A DNA stretch of 64,000 nt from Holophagales bacterium (GTDB taxonomy: Bacteria; Acidobacteriota; Thermoanaerobaculia; UBA5066). The DNA lies in contig JADJVF010000017.1 in NCBI GenBank assembly GCA_016716705.1, positions 62,001-126,000 of the forward strand. The letters are read 5' to 3'. Both the position numbers and the translations under genes were made by a program. The notes below the pieces were generated by a model. The model worked only from the letters and a program-made list of their open reading frames with translations. It was not told the DNA's origin and made no database searches. This document shows positions 17,828 through 26,696 of the stretch, piece by piece. Every line of letters starts with the position of its first letter. Position 1 is the stretch's first letter.

Positions 17828-18723
17828 GGCGCGGAGCCGCTTTCGCCTCGCTTCTCGACGAGGCCTTTTCCGGCCTCTGGCGGGCGCGGCGCGTGACGGT
17901 CGTCTCCATTCTCCAGATCTCCTTCTCCCTCTTCCTCGTCGGCCTCTTCCTCCTCGCGGCGGAGAACCTCGGCGGGGTCGTCGACACGCTCCGCGAGGAG
18001 ACCGCCGTCACCCTCTTCCTCCGCTCCGGCGCCGACGAGGCGTCGAAGGCGACCGTCGAGCGCACGGCGCTCGAGTCGAAGCTCGTCGCCGCCGTCCGGC
18101 GCGTGTCGGCCGAGGAGGCGCGGGGCCGCTTCGCCCGGTCGTTCGGCAGCCTCACCGGCGCGGCGGGGACCCTCTCCGGGAACCCCTTCCCGGCCTCCAT
18201 CGAGCTGGATCTCCTCCCGGGTGCGATCTCCTCGGCGGCGCTGCGCCCTTTCCTCGCGAACCTGGCGGCCAGCCCGGCGGTCGAGGAGGTCCAGTTCGAC
18301 GTCGACTGGATCCGCCGCCTGCGCGGCGTCGTCCGCCTCGTCGCCGCGGCGGGCCTGGCCACCGGAGTCTTCCTCGCCCTCGGCGCGGCCTTCACGATCG
18401 CGAACGTCGTGAGGCTCACGATCCTCCTCCACCGCGACGAGATCGACATCCTCCGCCTCGTCGGCGCGCCGGAGGTCCTGATCCGCGGCCCGTTTCTCCT
18501 CGGGGGCGTCCTCCAGGGGCTCTTCGGGGGGATCGTGGCGCTCGGACTCCTCGCCCTCGCGTTCCGGGGGCTCCTCTTCTTCGTCTCCTCGACGGAGAAC
18601 GTCCTCCTCGGGGTCTTCGTCGTGCGGTTTCTCTCCCCGGCGATCTGCGGAGTTCTCGTCCTCGGCGGAGTCCTCGCCGGCCTCCTCGGCGGCACGGTCG
18701 CGTCCCGCCGCGGCCACGTCTGA
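17824..18723 (+). CDS. ftsX: Cell division protein FtsX
   Basis: 299 aa, starting with TTG overlapping the ftsE stop (TTGA). The topology is FtsX-like: one N-terminal helix (VVSILQISFSLFLVGLFLLA), an extracytoplasmic domain of about 120 residues, and then three C-terminal helices (FxAAGLATGVFLALGAAFTIANVVRLTI, FLLGGVLQGLFGGIVALGLLAL, ISPAICGVLVLGGVLAGLLGG-like). The cytoplasmic loop HRDEIDILRLVGAPEVLIRGPF is the FtsE contact of this family. It acts with FtsE at the septum. Confidence 0.93.
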   Translation: MRRGAAFASLLDEAFSGLWRARRVTVVSILQISFSLFLVGLFLLAAENLGGVVDTLREETAVTLFLRSGADEASKATVERTALESKLVAAVRRVSAEEARGRFARSFGSLTGAAGTLSGNPFPASIELDLLPGAISSAALRPFLANLAASPAVEEVQFDVDWIRRLRGVVRLVAAAGLATGVFLALGAAFTIANVVRLTILLHRDEIDILRLVGAPEVLIRGPFLLGGVLQGLFGGIVALGLLALAFRGLLFFVSSTENVLLGVFVVRFLSPAICGVLVLGGVLAGLLGGTVASRRGHV

Positions 18724-18756
18724 GGGAAGGCGCCGGGGGCCGGCGGTGGGCCCGAT

Positions 18757-19566
18757 TCAAATCGGTTTCGCGCGTTTCAGCCGGGAGAAGACCGCCGCGC
18801 CGATCCGCGGCGGGAGAGTCCTCGGGACGAAGCGCCCCGTGAAGATCCAGGCGGAGTCGAAGAGGTTCGGGACGACGATCGCCTTGCCGCGCTCGAGGCC
18901 GCGCAGGCCCGCCTCGGCCACCGTCTCCGCCGAGAGGGAGGGGAAGGGGTTCTTCGCTCCCGGCGCCAGCCCCGCGACGCGGTGGAAGTCGGTCCTCGTC
19001 GTCCCGGGGCAGAGCGCCGTCACGACGACGCCCCGGCCGCTCAGCTCCTCGTGGAGCGCCTGCGAATACGAGAGGACGAACGCCTTCGTCGCGGCGTAGA
19101 CCGCCATGTACGGCACCGGGAGGAAGGCCGCGGTCGAGGCGACGTTCAGGACGTAGCCGCCGCCCCGCGCGCGCATCGGCGCGAGGAGCCGGTGGGTCAG
19201 TTCGACGAGCGTCCCGACGTTCAGCTTCAGCATCCGGAGCTTGCGGTCGAGCTCCTGCTCCTCGTCCGGGCCGTAGAAGCCGAAGCCGGCGTTGTTGACG
19301 AGGAGGCCGACCGGTTTCCCGGCGCCTTCCGTCGCGGCGAAGAGCCGCTCCGCGGACCCCTCGGAAGCGAGGTCGAGGACGATCGCCTCCACGGCGACGC
19401 CCGAGAGGGAGCGCAGCTCGGCCGCGAGCGCGACGAGCTTCTCTTCCGAGCGCGCGACGAGGAGCTGCGGCACCTTCCTCCGGGCGAGCCCCCGGGCGAT
19501 CGCCTCGCCGATCCCGGCCGAGGCGCCGGTGACGAGGGCGAAGGAGCCCGCGGGGAGGGCGATCAC
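18757..19566 (-). CDS. Short-chain dehydrogenase/reductase
   Basis: 269 aa. It starts with a GTG that overlaps the stop of the upstream FabI/FabL-like gene. Classical SDR marks: TGASAGIG (NAD(P) binding), NNAGFG, catalytic Ser in NVASTAAFLP, and YAATK (YxxxK). The C-terminal part (SLSAETVAEAGLRGLERGKAIVVPN.., RLPPRIGA-like) resembles the DltE/YqjQ-type acyl or sterol reductase branch of SDRs. Inference: it acts on a lipid-related carbonyl with its operon partner. Confidence 0.88.
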   Translation of the reverse strand: MIALPAGSFALVTGASAGIGEAIARGLARRKVPQLLVARSEEKLVALAAELRSLSGVAVEAIVLDLASEGSAERLFAATEGAGKPVGLLVNNAGFGFYGPDEEQELDRKLRMLKLNVGTLVELTHRLLAPMRARGGGYVLNVASTAAFLPVPYMAVYAATKAFVLSYSQALHEELSGRGVVVTALCPGTTRTDFHRVAGLAPGAKNPFPSLSAETVAEAGLRGLERGKAIVVPNLFDSAWIFTGRFVPRTLPPRIGAAVFSRLKRAKPI

Positions 19567-20357
19567 CCGATCAGGTCCTCGGTCCCGTCGACGCCGAGCA
19601 CGTTCCCCGTCAGCCAGACCGTCTCCGGACGCGCCACGGCGACGATGACGTTCGCCACGTCCTGCGGCGTCGTGAGACGGCCCGCGGGGTGGACGGCGAG
19701 GACCCGCTCGATCATCTGGACGTTGCCCGGGATCTTCCGGAGGGCGGGCGTGTCGGTGACCCCGGCGCGGATCGCGTTCACGGCGATTCCCTTCGGGACG
19801 AGCTCCACCGCGAGCTGGCGGCAGTGGCTCTCGAGGGCGGACTTCGCGGCCGAGACGGCACCGTAGGACTGCCAGATCCGGTGCCCGCCGGCCGACGTCA
19901 TCGCGAAAACGTGGGCGCCCCTGCCGAGGAGACCGGCGGCGACGAGGTCCTGCGTCCAGTAGACGAGCGAGTGGGCCATGACGTCGAGCGTCATGTCCAT
20001 CTGCGCCTGCGTCATCCGCTCCTTCTCGTCGCCCAGGAACGGCTTGAGCGTCCCGAAGGCGAGGGAGTGGAGGACGACGTCGACGCTCTCCCCGGAGGCG
20101 GCGATCGCGTCCTTCATCCCCGCGACGACCTCCGCCCGCTTCTGGGCGTCGGCGGCGTTCACGTTCCAGAAGATCGCCCGGCCGCCCGCGGCCTCGATCT
20201 CCCCGGCGATCCGCTCCGCGTTCGGAAGCGTGGCGCGGCGGTCGAGGTGGACGCCGAAGACGTTTCGGCCGGCCTTGGCGAGGGCGACCGAAGCCGCTTC
20301 GCCGAATCCGGAGGACGCGCCGAGGACGAGGGCCCAGTTCCGCTTCGGGTGAGACAT
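19563..20357 (-). CDS. FabI/FabL-like enoyl-ACP reductase (SDR superfamily)
   Basis: 264 aa from ATG 20357. The catalytic pair is Tyr-x6-Lys (in SYGAVSAAKSALE), the spacing of enoyl-ACP reductases and not the YxxxK of classical SDRs; HSLAFG also matches FabI. The nucleotide loop GASSGFG is the classical SDR form, as in FabL, and not the FabI form. Known: enoyl-ACP reductases finish each fatty-acid elongation cycle. The C-terminal NPR..TPALRKI..H..GRLTTPQDVA region fits. It is the first gene of an operon with a second SDR. Confidence 0.75.
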   Translation of the reverse strand: MSHPKRNWALVLGASSGFGEAASVALAKAGRNVFGVHLDRRATLPNAERIAGEIEAAGGRAIFWNVNAADAQKRAEVVAGMKDAIAASGESVDVVLHSLAFGTLKPFLGDEKERMTQAQMDMTLDVMAHSLVYWTQDLVAAGLLGRGAHVFAMTSAGGHRIWQSYGAVSAAKSALESHCRQLAVELVPKGIAVNAIRAGVTDTPALRKIPGNVQMIERVLAVHPAGRLTTPQDVANVIVAVARPETVWLTGNVLGVDGTEDLIG

Positions 20358-20415
20358 GGCGCGGATTATCGGCACCCGACTCTCCCCTGTATAGTCGTCC
20401 CCGAGGGCGGTGCCC

Positions 20416-21168
20416 ATGCGCTTCGAGGCCGTTCGCAGGCTCCTCGAGAGACTCCAGCAGAGCGGAAAGAAGACCCTCGAGCTCGAGGAGACTTCCGGCA
20501 ACTTCACCGACAGCGAGATGGCGTTCGGACGGCTCGTCCTCCCCCTGCTCGAGGACATGGACGCCATGAAGAAGCTCCTCGAGGACCTCTCCCGGCGCGC
20601 GCGCGCGATGCAGTTCGTCCTCGACCGTCTTCCCGTGGCCGCTCTCGTCCTCGACGCCGAGGGGAGCCTGCTCGCGATGAACACGGTCGCCAAGAAGCAC
20701 TTCGGTGGCCCCGCAATCACCTCGGCCGTCCTCCGGGCGGCCCGGCGCGCCCTCCACGGGGACGAGGAATCGGCCTCGACCGTCGACGACCCGCGCCGCA
20801 ACGGGGGCACCCTGCGGCTCGTGGCGGCCGACGTCGCGGAGGAGTCGACGGGAGGAGCGACCGGCAAGCCCTCCGTCGTCTTCGTCGTCTCGAACGACTC
20901 TCCCCCGCCCGTCGACGAAGCGGACCTCGTCGCCCGGTTCGAGCTCACGAGGGCGGAGGCGTCCGTCGTCGCGCTCGTCGCGCACGGCCTGTCGAACAAG
21001 GAGGCCGGCGAGCGGATGGGGAGCTCCGTCGAGACGGTCCGGTCGCAGCTCGCGAGCGCGTTCCGGAAGACAGGCGCCCGCAACCGGGCCGGCCTCGCCG
21101 CCCTCGCCTACGGCGCCCGCTTCGGGCAGGGACCGATCTCGGGCGCCTTCCCGCCCCTCGAGGAGTGA
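20416..21168 (+). CDS. LuxR-type helix-turn-helix regulator with PAS-like sensor
   Basis: 250 aa from ATG 20416 (GAGGG 8 nt upstream). Residues 1-60 are helical and Leu-rich. About 65-170 resemble a PAS domain (FVLDRLPVAALVLDAEGSLLAMN). Residues 180-240 form a GerE/LuxR HTH: FELTRAEASVVALVAHGLSNKEAGERMGSS, then VETVRSQLASAFRKTGARNR. Known: this type binds DNA as a dimer and senses a small ligand through PAS. No cognate kinase or receiver domain is present. TATAGT (20390-20395) is a likely -10. Its stop overlaps the GTG of the next gene. Confidence 0.8.
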   Translation: MRFEAVRRLLERLQQSGKKTLELEETSGNFTDSEMAFGRLVLPLLEDMDAMKKLLEDLSRRARAMQFVLDRLPVAALVLDAEGSLLAMNTVAKKHFGGPAITSAVLRAARRALHGDEESASTVDDPRRNGGTLRLVAADVAEESTGGATGKPSVVFVVSNDSPPPVDEADLVARFELTRAEASVVALVAHGLSNKEAGERMGSSVETVRSQLASAFRKTGARNRAGLAALAYGARFGQGPISGAFPPLEE

Positions 21169-22085
21169 ACACCGCTTCGCTCCGCGCCCTCCTCTCGGAG
21201 CGGCCGTTCCTTCTCGACGCCGCGCTCGGGACCGAGCTGTCCCGCCGCGGCGCCCCCGCCTCTCCTCCCCTCTGGAGCGCGCGCGCCGTCCTCGAACGGC
21301 CGGACCTCGTTCTCGCCGTCCATCGCGAGAACGCCGCCGCCGGGGCCGACATCCTCACCGCGGACACCTTCCGGACGCAGCCGAAGCTCCTCGGCGGCGC
21401 CGCGCGGGAGGCCACGAGACGCGCCGTCGCCCTCGCGCGGGAAGCGGCCTCCGCCCGCCCCGGCCTCCTCGTGGCCGGCTCCGTCGCTCCGGTCGAAGAC
21501 TGCTGGCGCCCCGACCTCGTCCCGGCCGATGCCGAGCTCGCCCTTCTCCACGCGCTCCACGCCGAGGCGCTCGCCGAGGCCGGCGTCGACCTCCTGCTCC
21601 TCGAGACGTTCGGGACGGCACGCGAGTGGCTCGCGGCGGCCCGCGCGGCCACGGCCACCGGCCTCGCGGTCGTCGCCTGCGCCACGACACGAGAGGACGG
21701 CGCGCTCCTCTCGGGCGAGCCCCTCGGAGACGCCGCCCGGCCTCTCCTGGACCTCCCCTCGCCTCCCGTCGTCCTCGGCGTCAACTGCGTCCCCGCCCGG
21801 CGGCTCGGCGCGAGCCTCGCCCTCCTCGCCTCCGCCGTGCCCGGACTCCCCCTCGCCGCGTACGGGAACACGGGGCTCGCCCTCGACGAGGCCCGCGGCG
21901 AATTCACCGAGCCGATCGCGCCGCTCGACTACGCCGGGCTCGCTCTCTCCTGGCTCGCGCTCGGCGCCCGCGTCGTGGGCGGCTGCTGCGGGACCCGGGC
22001 ACAGCACGTCGCCGCCCTGGTGGCGAGCCTGGTGCCGCGGAACCTCGCACCCCGGCCGGACGGTCCAGCCCCCTACGGGAAGTAG
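21165..22085 (+). CDS. Homocysteine S-methyltransferase family protein
   Basis: 306 aa, starting with a GTG coupled to the upstream regulator. The fold opens with FLLDAALGTELSRRG, and the zinc ligands are Cys in GVNCVP and the paired Cys in VGGCCGT, as in MetH/MmuM/BHMT methyltransferases. ADILTADTFRTQP is the expected TIM-barrel strand. No cobalamin or folate module is attached, so it resembles the stand-alone S-methylmethionine or betaine type. The methyl donor is undetermined. It overlaps the 3' end of the convergent VWA gene by 13 bp. Confidence 0.88.
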   Translation: MNTASLRALLSERPFLLDAALGTELSRRGAPASPPLWSARAVLERPDLVLAVHRENAAAGADILTADTFRTQPKLLGGAAREATRRAVALAREAASARPGLLVAGSVAPVEDCWRPDLVPADAELALLHALHAEALAEAGVDLLLLETFGTAREWLAAARAATATGLAVVACATTREDGALLSGEPLGDAARPLLDLPSPPVVLGVNCVPARRLGASLALLASAVPGLPLAAYGNTGLALDEARGEFTEPIAPLDYAGLALSWLALGARVVGGCCGTRAQHVAALVASLVPRNLAPRPDGPAPYGK

Positions 22086-23956
22086 CCGCGGATCGTCTTC
22101 GCCTTCAGGCCCGGCTTCCCGACCCGGACCTCGACGAGCCGGAACTCGTCTTCCTTCTTCTTCGACTCGTTGAGGTAGCTCAGGAAGTACTGGGAGCGGA
22201 CCTCGGTCTCGATCTTCCGGTAGATGCCGGGCAGCTCCTTCGCCCCGCCGATGAAGAACGCCTCGCCGCCCGTGTCCTCGGCGAGCTCCTTCAGTCGCGA
22301 CTTCAGCCCCATGTCGAACATCCCGAGGTCGAGACCGATGAAGTAGATCGGGACCCCCGCGGTCCGCGCGTAGCGCTTCAGCGTCGGCCAGTCGGTCGAG
22401 GAGTGGTTGTCCTTGCCGTCGGTCAGGACGACGAGCGCCTTCTTTCCCGCGAGCGCGCGGAACTGGTAGAGGCCGAGGACGATGGAGTCGTGGAAGGCCG
22501 TCGCGCCCCCGGCGCGCGTCTCGCCGATCGCCCGGATCAGGTCCGCCCGGCGCGACGTCATCGCGGCGAGGAGCGTCGGCCGCTCGCGGAACTCGATGAC
22601 GAACCCCTTGTCCTTCTCGCCGATCAGGTTCGAGACGAACTCCGTCGCCGCCTGCTTCACGAGTGGCATCGACTTGTCCATGGAGCCGGAGCCGTCGATC
22701 ACGAGGCCGAGGGCCATCGGGAGCGACTCGGCGAACTCGAAGGCCGAGAGCTCCTGCGGAACGCCGTCTTCCAGGACCGTGAAGTCCCCCTTCGAGAGTC
22801 CCTTCGCAAAACGTCCCGCCTCGTCGAAGACGGAGACGTTCAATTCGACGAGGTTCACGTCCACGCTGGCCACGAGCCGGTTGTCCCCTCGCAGCATCCG
22901 GAAGTCGGAGTACTCCTTCCCGTCGAGGTCGAACGCCGAGGCGCGCATCAGCGTCGCCTTCGCGATCTCGGCCGCCGGCACCGTCGTCCGGTAGGGGGGC
23001 GACGTCCACTCCGCGACCTTGCGGTCGTCGAGGTAGAGCTCGACCTTCTTCGCCGCCGCCCCGGCGATCGACTGGACCGAGACCTTCACCTCGGCGTCGG
23101 TTCTCCCCTTTGCCTTCGGAAGGTCGAGGACCCGCACGGCGAGCTTCGCTTCCTTCTCGTTCAGCGCCCAGGCGTCGGCGTCGACGAAGTTGCCGAGCTT
23201 GTCGAAGCCGAGGGCGCGGAGCGTCTGCTTCCTCGGGATCGTCCCGAGGTCGATCTCGACGGTGTAGGGCGGACGGTTGCGGGCGAGGATCAGCTTCTCG
23301 CCGAGGTGGAACTCGACCCGCGTGATCGGCGCCTTCGCCTCGCACTCGATCCGGAGGAGCCCCACCGGGACCTCGCGCGTGGGGGGCAGGAAACGCAGGA
23401 GATCCGCGGCTCCGGCGGGGGCCCCTTCGCGATTGGCCTCCTCGAGGAGGATTGCCGAGGCCGTGACCGTCCCGGCGTCCTCCGACCGGAATTCGGAGGT
23501 CATCTTCGGCACCGTCAGCGTCACCGCCCTGAGCGCCACCGCCTTCCCGGTGGCGGCCTCGAGCCGCAGGCTCAGCGCGACCTCGCCGGGAGGGAGCGAC
23601 CGGAGGAACGAGGCGGTCAGCGGCTTTCCGGGGTCCGCGTCGCTGAGATCGACGTCGACCGGCTCGCGGAACGTGTCGACGACCTCGCCCGAGGCGCTCT
23701 TCGCCTCTCCCGCCACGAAGAAGGGATAGACGCGCGGGGCGAGCTTCGCCTTCTCGCGCAGGTCGGACCGGGAGAAGGACAGGGTGAAGCGGACCACCGT
23801 CTTCCCGGCGCTCGCCCCGAGGAACTGCTCGCGCAGCTCGAGCGGGATCGAGACGCCGAGCGCCTCGCCTGAAGTCTGCTGAACGGACTGGCCGCTGGCC
23901 GAAACCGCCAGGACGGCGGCGAGGACGACGAAGAGCGAGGAGACGACACGTCGCAC
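22073..23956 (-). CDS. Secreted VWA-domain protein (Acidobacterial VWFA-related type)
   Basis: 627 aa from GTG 23956; GGGAGG lies 8 nt upstream and a clean signal peptide follows (VVSSLFVVLAAVLAVSASGQ). A large beta-rich N-terminal half is followed by a VNLVELNVSVFDEAGRFAKG strand, a DFTVLEDGVPQ segment, and then a VWA domain with an intact MIDAS (DGSGSM, T/DGKDNHSS). This DF.v.EdG.pq-VWA order is the one named VWFA-related Acidobacterial domain. Known function is lacking; an extracytoplasmic adhesion or metal-dependent binding role is likely. A TTG at 23986 is a weaker start. Confidence 0.85.
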   Translation of the reverse strand: MRRVVSSLFVVLAAVLAVSASGQSVQQTSGEALGVSIPLELREQFLGASAGKTVVRFTLSFSRSDLREKAKLAPRVYPFFVAGEAKSASGEVVDTFREPVDVDLSDADPGKPLTASFLRSLPPGEVALSLRLEAATGKAVALRAVTLTVPKMTSEFRSEDAGTVTASAILLEEANREGAPAGAADLLRFLPPTREVPVGLLRIECEAKAPITRVEFHLGEKLILARNRPPYTVEIDLGTIPRKQTLRALGFDKLGNFVDADAWALNEKEAKLAVRVLDLPKAKGRTDAEVKVSVQSIAGAAAKKVELYLDDRKVAEWTSPPYRTTVPAAEIAKATLMRASAFDLDGKEYSDFRMLRGDNRLVASVDVNLVELNVSVFDEAGRFAKGLSKGDFTVLEDGVPQELSAFEFAESLPMALGLVIDGSGSMDKSMPLVKQAATEFVSNLIGEKDKGFVIEFRERPTLLAAMTSRRADLIRAIGETRAGGATAFHDSIVLGLYQFRALAGKKALVVLTDGKDNHSSTDWPTLKRYARTAGVPIYFIGLDLGMFDMGLKSRLKELAEDTGGEAFFIGGAKELPGIYRKIETEVRSQYFLSYLNESKKKEDEFRLVEVRVGKPGLKAKTIRGYFP

Positions 23957-23978
23957 GGAGAAGACCTCCCGTTGAGTG

Positions 23979-25043
23979 TTACGCAAGAACCGGGCACCCG
24001 GGTGGGACGTCGGGGACCTCCGGAGGGGACACCCGGCCTTCCCGTTCGTCGATCCGGAGCGTAAAGAACGACTCCACGGCCTCCAGGAAGGCCTCGGGGC
24101 TCGGGAGCGACTGGATCCGGCGACGCAGCTCCGTCCCCCTCGGGACGCCGTGCGTGTACCAGCCGGTGAACGTCTTCAGCTTCCCCATCATCCGCTTCGG
24201 GATGTCCTCTTCCGCCTCCCGGATCAGCCGGAAGTGCTGAAGGATGACGTCGCGCCTCTCCTCGAGGGTCGCCACGCGGTACGGCCGCCCGGCGAGGAGG
24301 TCGGCCGCCTGCCGGAAGATCCAGGGGTTCTTCATCGTGGCGCGACCGATCATCACCGCGTCGCATCCCGTCTCCCGGAGCATTCTCGGGACGTCCTCGG
24401 GCGTCTCCACGTCCCCGTTTCCGACGACCGGGATCCTCACCGCCTCCTTCAGCCGGGCGATCCGGCTCCAGTCGGCCCGCCCCGTGTACATCTGCTTCGC
24501 CGTCCGCGGATGGAGGGCGACGGCGGCGACGCCTTCACCCTCGCAGATCCTCCCGAGCTCGACGAAGTTGAGCGTCTCTTCCGTGATCCCGGCCCGGAAC
24601 TTCACGGTGAGCGGCGTCGTCGGCAGCGCCTTGCGGCACGCCTCGATGATCCCCTTCGCGCGCCCGAGATCCCGCATCAGCCCCGCGCCGGCGCACCCCT
24701 TCAGGATCTTGTTCGCCGGGCAGCCCATGTTGATGTCGCAGACGTCGACCCCTTCCTCCTCGACCCTTCGCGCCGCCTCGGCCATTCGCGTGGCGTCGGC
24801 GCCGTAGATCTGGATCGAAAGGGGACGTTCCTCGGGCTCCCACCGGAGGAGCCGCTCGGTCCGGCGGTTGCCGCGGGTCAATCCCTCGGAGGAGACGAAC
24901 TCCATCGTGACGAGGCCGACGCCCCCCATCCGCCGGAGGAGCAGACGGTACGTCCCGTCCGTGATCCCCGCCATCGGCGCGAGGACGAGCGGCGGGTCGA
25001 CGACGCAGCTGCGCGTCCCTGGGCTCTCGTAGAGAAGCGGCAT
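23979..25043 (-). CDS. dusB: tRNA-dihydrouridine synthase (DusB-like)
   Basis: 354 aa from ATG 25043. The FMN-binding TIM barrel opens with LAPMAGITDGTYR. The catalytic Cys108 is in DINMGCPANKI, and PLTVKFRAG, HPRTAKQMYTG and VVGNGDV are the remaining family motifs. It reduces uridines in the tRNA D-loop. The C-terminal helical tRNA-binding domain (residues 240-330) is complete. It lies 22 bp upstream of the VWA gene on the same strand, so the two may be co-transcribed. Confidence 0.93.
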   Translation of the reverse strand: MPLLYESPGTRSCVVDPPLVLAPMAGITDGTYRLLLRRMGGVGLVTMEFVSSEGLTRGNRRTERLLRWEPEERPLSIQIYGADATRMAEAARRVEEEGVDVCDINMGCPANKILKGCAGAGLMRDLGRAKGIIEACRKALPTTPLTVKFRAGITEETLNFVELGRICEGEGVAAVALHPRTAKQMYTGRADWSRIARLKEAVRIPVVGNGDVETPEDVPRMLRETGCDAVMIGRATMKNPWIFRQAADLLAGRPYRVATLEERRDVILQHFRLIREAEEDIPKRMMGKLKTFTGWYTHGVPRGTELRRRIQSLPSPEAFLEAVESFFTLRIDEREGRVSPPEVPDVPPGCPVLA

Positions 25044-25093
25044 CGGAGGACGGGTGCAGGGCGAGGAGCCCCGCACCCGAAACCCAGATTACG

Positions 25094-25939
25094 TCAGCCG
25101 GCCGGAGGAGCCGGGGCCGCCGGCGCCGCGGGAGCGGCGGGAGCGGCGGGAGCGTCCACCTCGAAGTACCCCTGCGCGAGGGCGAAGGGGGCCTCGATCC
25201 GCTTCTCGCCGCGGTAGAGAGCGACGATGTAGCTGTGCTTGCCGACAGGGAGGTTCTCCCAGATGACGGGCGCCCAGACCGTCAAGGTCTGCTGTGGATC
25301 CTGGTTCAGGCGGTAGACGATCTGGCACGCCTCCGGGTCGGTCGCCGGGCCCACCTTGCAGCCCGTGACGTAGACGTCGAAGAGGATCTTCGCCACGTCG
25401 GCGCCCTTGAATTTGCCGCGAGGCGCCCCCACGGTGACGGCCGGCTGGGCGATATCGAAGCCCGGCTTGCCGTTCTTCTCGCCGACGTGGAACGTCACCG
25501 CCGCGAAGGCGCCGGGCTCACGGATCGACTCCTGCCACGGCCGCTGGACGAAGGCGAGGAGCGTGTGAGTTCCCTTCGGCAGGGCCGGGAAGACCCACGG
25601 CTTGTCGGTCTGGAACCAGTCCGGCAAAACCCGACCGTCGAGGACGAGCTGGACGTGCTGGCCCCTCCCGGTCGCCTCGTCCTTGAAGGTCTCGAAGTTC
25701 TCGACCGTGACCTTCACCTCGACGCGCGCCCCCTTCGGCGCGGGCTGGCCTTCGACCGCCGCGGGCAACGGGATGACCTCGTCGGCCGTGGGCGAGACGA
25801 TCTTCACCGTCACGGGCCCCTTCGGTCCCCGCCCGTCCGGGTAGCCGGGAATCGGCGACTTCGGGTCGACCGGGGTCTGGGCCGCGAGCGGCATCGTGGC
25901 GAGGAGGGCGGAGGCGAACAGCGCGGCGAAGGGCTTCAT
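25094..25939 (-). CDS. Secreted protein of unknown function with Ala/Pro tail
   Basis: 281 aa. Residues 1-20 are a signal peptide (FAALFASALLATMPLAAQ). The mature part is beta-rich, with WVFPALPKGTHTLLAFVQRPW and LPVGKHSYIVALYRGEKRI, which look like two strands of an Ig- or chaperone-like sandwich. It ends in four copies of an AAP-type repeat (PAAPAAPAAPAAP). Two cysteines (in TGCKVG and EACQIV) may form a disulfide. No family is recognised. It follows the dusB gene on the same strand with a 50-bp gap. Confidence 0.75.
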   Translation of the reverse strand: MKPFAALFASALLATMPLAAQTPVDPKSPIPGYPDGRGPKGPVTVKIVSPTADEVIPLPAAVEGQPAPKGARVEVKVTVENFETFKDEATGRGQHVQLVLDGRVLPDWFQTDKPWVFPALPKGTHTLLAFVQRPWQESIREPGAFAAVTFHVGEKNGKPGFDIAQPAVTVGAPRGKFKGADVAKILFDVYVTGCKVGPATDPEACQIVYRLNQDPQQTLTVWAPVIWENLPVGKHSYIVALYRGEKRIEAPFALAQGYFEVDAPAAPAAPAAPAAPAPPAG

Positions 25940-26042
25940 CTGCTGGCTCCTTGGAGGGCGATCCTTCGTTTCGAGTCGACCCGGATGGCCGGGGAATGTA
26001 GCAGAGGAACCGTTCGCGGCGTGAGCCCGAATCCCGCGCGCG

Positions 26043-26696
26043 CTAACGCGCCGGGGTGGCCTCGCGCTGAAACCCTTCCGGCACCCGGAAGTACCCCGGG
26101 TCGATTCCGGCCCGGACGAGCGTCAGCTCCACGTACGTCTTCGCTTCCGTGCCGTCCGCCTTCGGCACGGCGCGCTCCTTGCGGACGACGATGCCGTCGA
26201 GGGCCGGCGTCATCCAGTAGGTGGTCGACGGGGAGTTGAACGCGTCGGGGCGGTCGGGGAAGCGCCAGATGTTGCAGGCGTTCCCGGCGAAGACCGCGTC
26301 CGATTCGCGGTAGTACTCCTTGATCCCCCGCCGGTTCGCCTCGGCGGCGTGGTTGAAGTCGGCCCCGAGCGGGAAGTCGTCGAGATGCGCCAGGAGCGCC
26401 TCGGGCGTTCCGGCGCGATAGCTCTTCGTGGCCGGGTTCACCTCGAAGACCTCCCCCCCCGCCGTCTCGCGGACGAAGTAGGGCGCGTCTTCGGCGTCGG
26501 ACGTCGACCGGCGGACCGCCTCGCCGCGGACCGCGAGCTGGAACCTCGCGAGCTCGGTGTCGCCACCGCGGACGGTGATGATCCCCGCGTACCCGTCCGT
26601 CCTCGGCCGCGGGGGTGGCCCCATCAGCTTTGCGCAGGCGGCCGTCAGGACCGGCGCCGCCACGAGCAGGAGGACGAGCGGGATCCGCGTTCTCAC
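26043..26696 (-). CDS. Putative lipoprotein of unknown function
   Basis: 217 aa with a lipoprotein signal: LVLLLVAAPVLTAAC, lipobox Cys21. A beta-rich mature domain follows (GYAGIITVRGGDTELARFQ, KYYRESDAVFAGNACNIWRF-like). The reading resembles outer-membrane-anchored substrate-binding folds, but no family is recognised. Its start overlaps the stop of the upstream repeat-toroid gene by 4 nt, so the lipoprotein is translated with that gene. Confidence 0.75.
   Translation of the reverse strand: MRTRIPLVLLLVAAPVLTAACAKLMGPPPRPRTDGYAGIITVRGGDTELARFQLAVRGEAVRRSTSDAEDAPYFVRETAGGEVFEVNPATKSYRAGTPEALLAHLDDFPLGADFNHAAEANRRGIKEYYRESDAVFAGNACNIWRFPDRPDAFNSPSTTYWMTPALDGIVVRKERAVPKADGTEAKTYVELTLVRAGIDPGYFRVPEGFQREATPAR

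Noticed and set aside
20705..23872. 1055-codon plus-strand frame
   Set aside because: It crosses three well-supported genes in other frames and contains no domain. It is a GC-driven shadow.
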